64,000 nt of DNA from Candidatus Mycoplasma mahonii (GTDB taxonomy: Bacteria; Bacillota_I; Bacilli_A; Mycoplasmatales; Metamycoplasmataceae), in assembly GCF_030550815.1 (NCBI RefSeq), contig NZ_CP114583.1, forward strand, positions 571,818 to 635,817. Direction: 5' to 3'. Numbering within the stretch: position 1 is the stretch's first letter; each line of letters opens with the position of its first letter. The notes beneath the pieces are model-generated. The model ran no database searches. It was not told the DNA's origin and saw nothing but the letters and a program-made list of their open reading frames with translations. The position numbers and the translations under genes are program-made. Below are positions 63,111 through 64,000 of the stretch, piece by piece.

Positions 63111-64000
<890 letters not shown>

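Overview
This window comes from a wall-less bacterium (Mollicutes) that uses genetic code 4. UGA must be read as tryptophan: NAD synthetase, leucyl-tRNA synthetase, the HAD phosphatase, all five Opp genes and several smaller genes are intact only that way. DNA is strongly A+T rich and genes are tightly packed. Three traits fit the Mycoplasma hominis side of the class: a leucyl-tRNA synthetase with no CP1 editing domain (known, as far as I recall, from Mycoplasma mobile), a very short RNase P RNA, and A at 23S rRNA position 2057 (E. coli numbering). I cannot fix the species by reading alone.

Layout. Positions 1-5,534 hold housekeeping genes: fmt (cut by the window edge), a membrane-anchored NERD-domain protein, rpsT, yebC, a small unknown gene, nadE and obgE, plus decayed remnants. 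Positions 5,992-11,403 hold the first giant repeat surface protein (A, 1803 aa). From 12,109 to 22,440 come rplU-rpmA with its leader, radC preceded by a tiny double-glycine (bacteriocin-like) peptide gene, an FMN riboswitch controlling a PTS-IIC-like membrane transporter and pncB, a Cof-type phosphatase, leuS, rnpB, a DivIVA-like gene and leucyl aminopeptidase. From 22,670 to 31,436 lies a complete oppABCDF oligopeptide importer operon with a small membrane protein at its end. A 2.5-kb zone of decayed DNA follows.

From 34,307 to 62,806 almost everything belongs to three more members of the surface family: C (3046 aa), D (4741 aa) and E (1191 aa), all on the minus strand. Their N-termini and first ~300 bp are nearly shared, as is an upstream box (ATGTTATTTTT) with a TATAAT element. 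Their bodies are built from three exchangeable modules (two helical, about 87-98 aa, and one beta-rich, about 90 aa). D contains a nearly perfect 4,392-bp tandem duplication, and E has an (AT)11 tract inside its promoter region. The picture is a recombination-prone antigen locus capable of size and perhaps phase variation. The window closes with the 3' part of a 23S rRNA gene, with its terminator and no 5S gene directly after it.

Together the metabolic genes speak of a scavenger: peptide import (Opp) plus aminopeptidase for amino acids, nicotinate salvage (pncB, nadE) and probably flavin uptake under FMN control.
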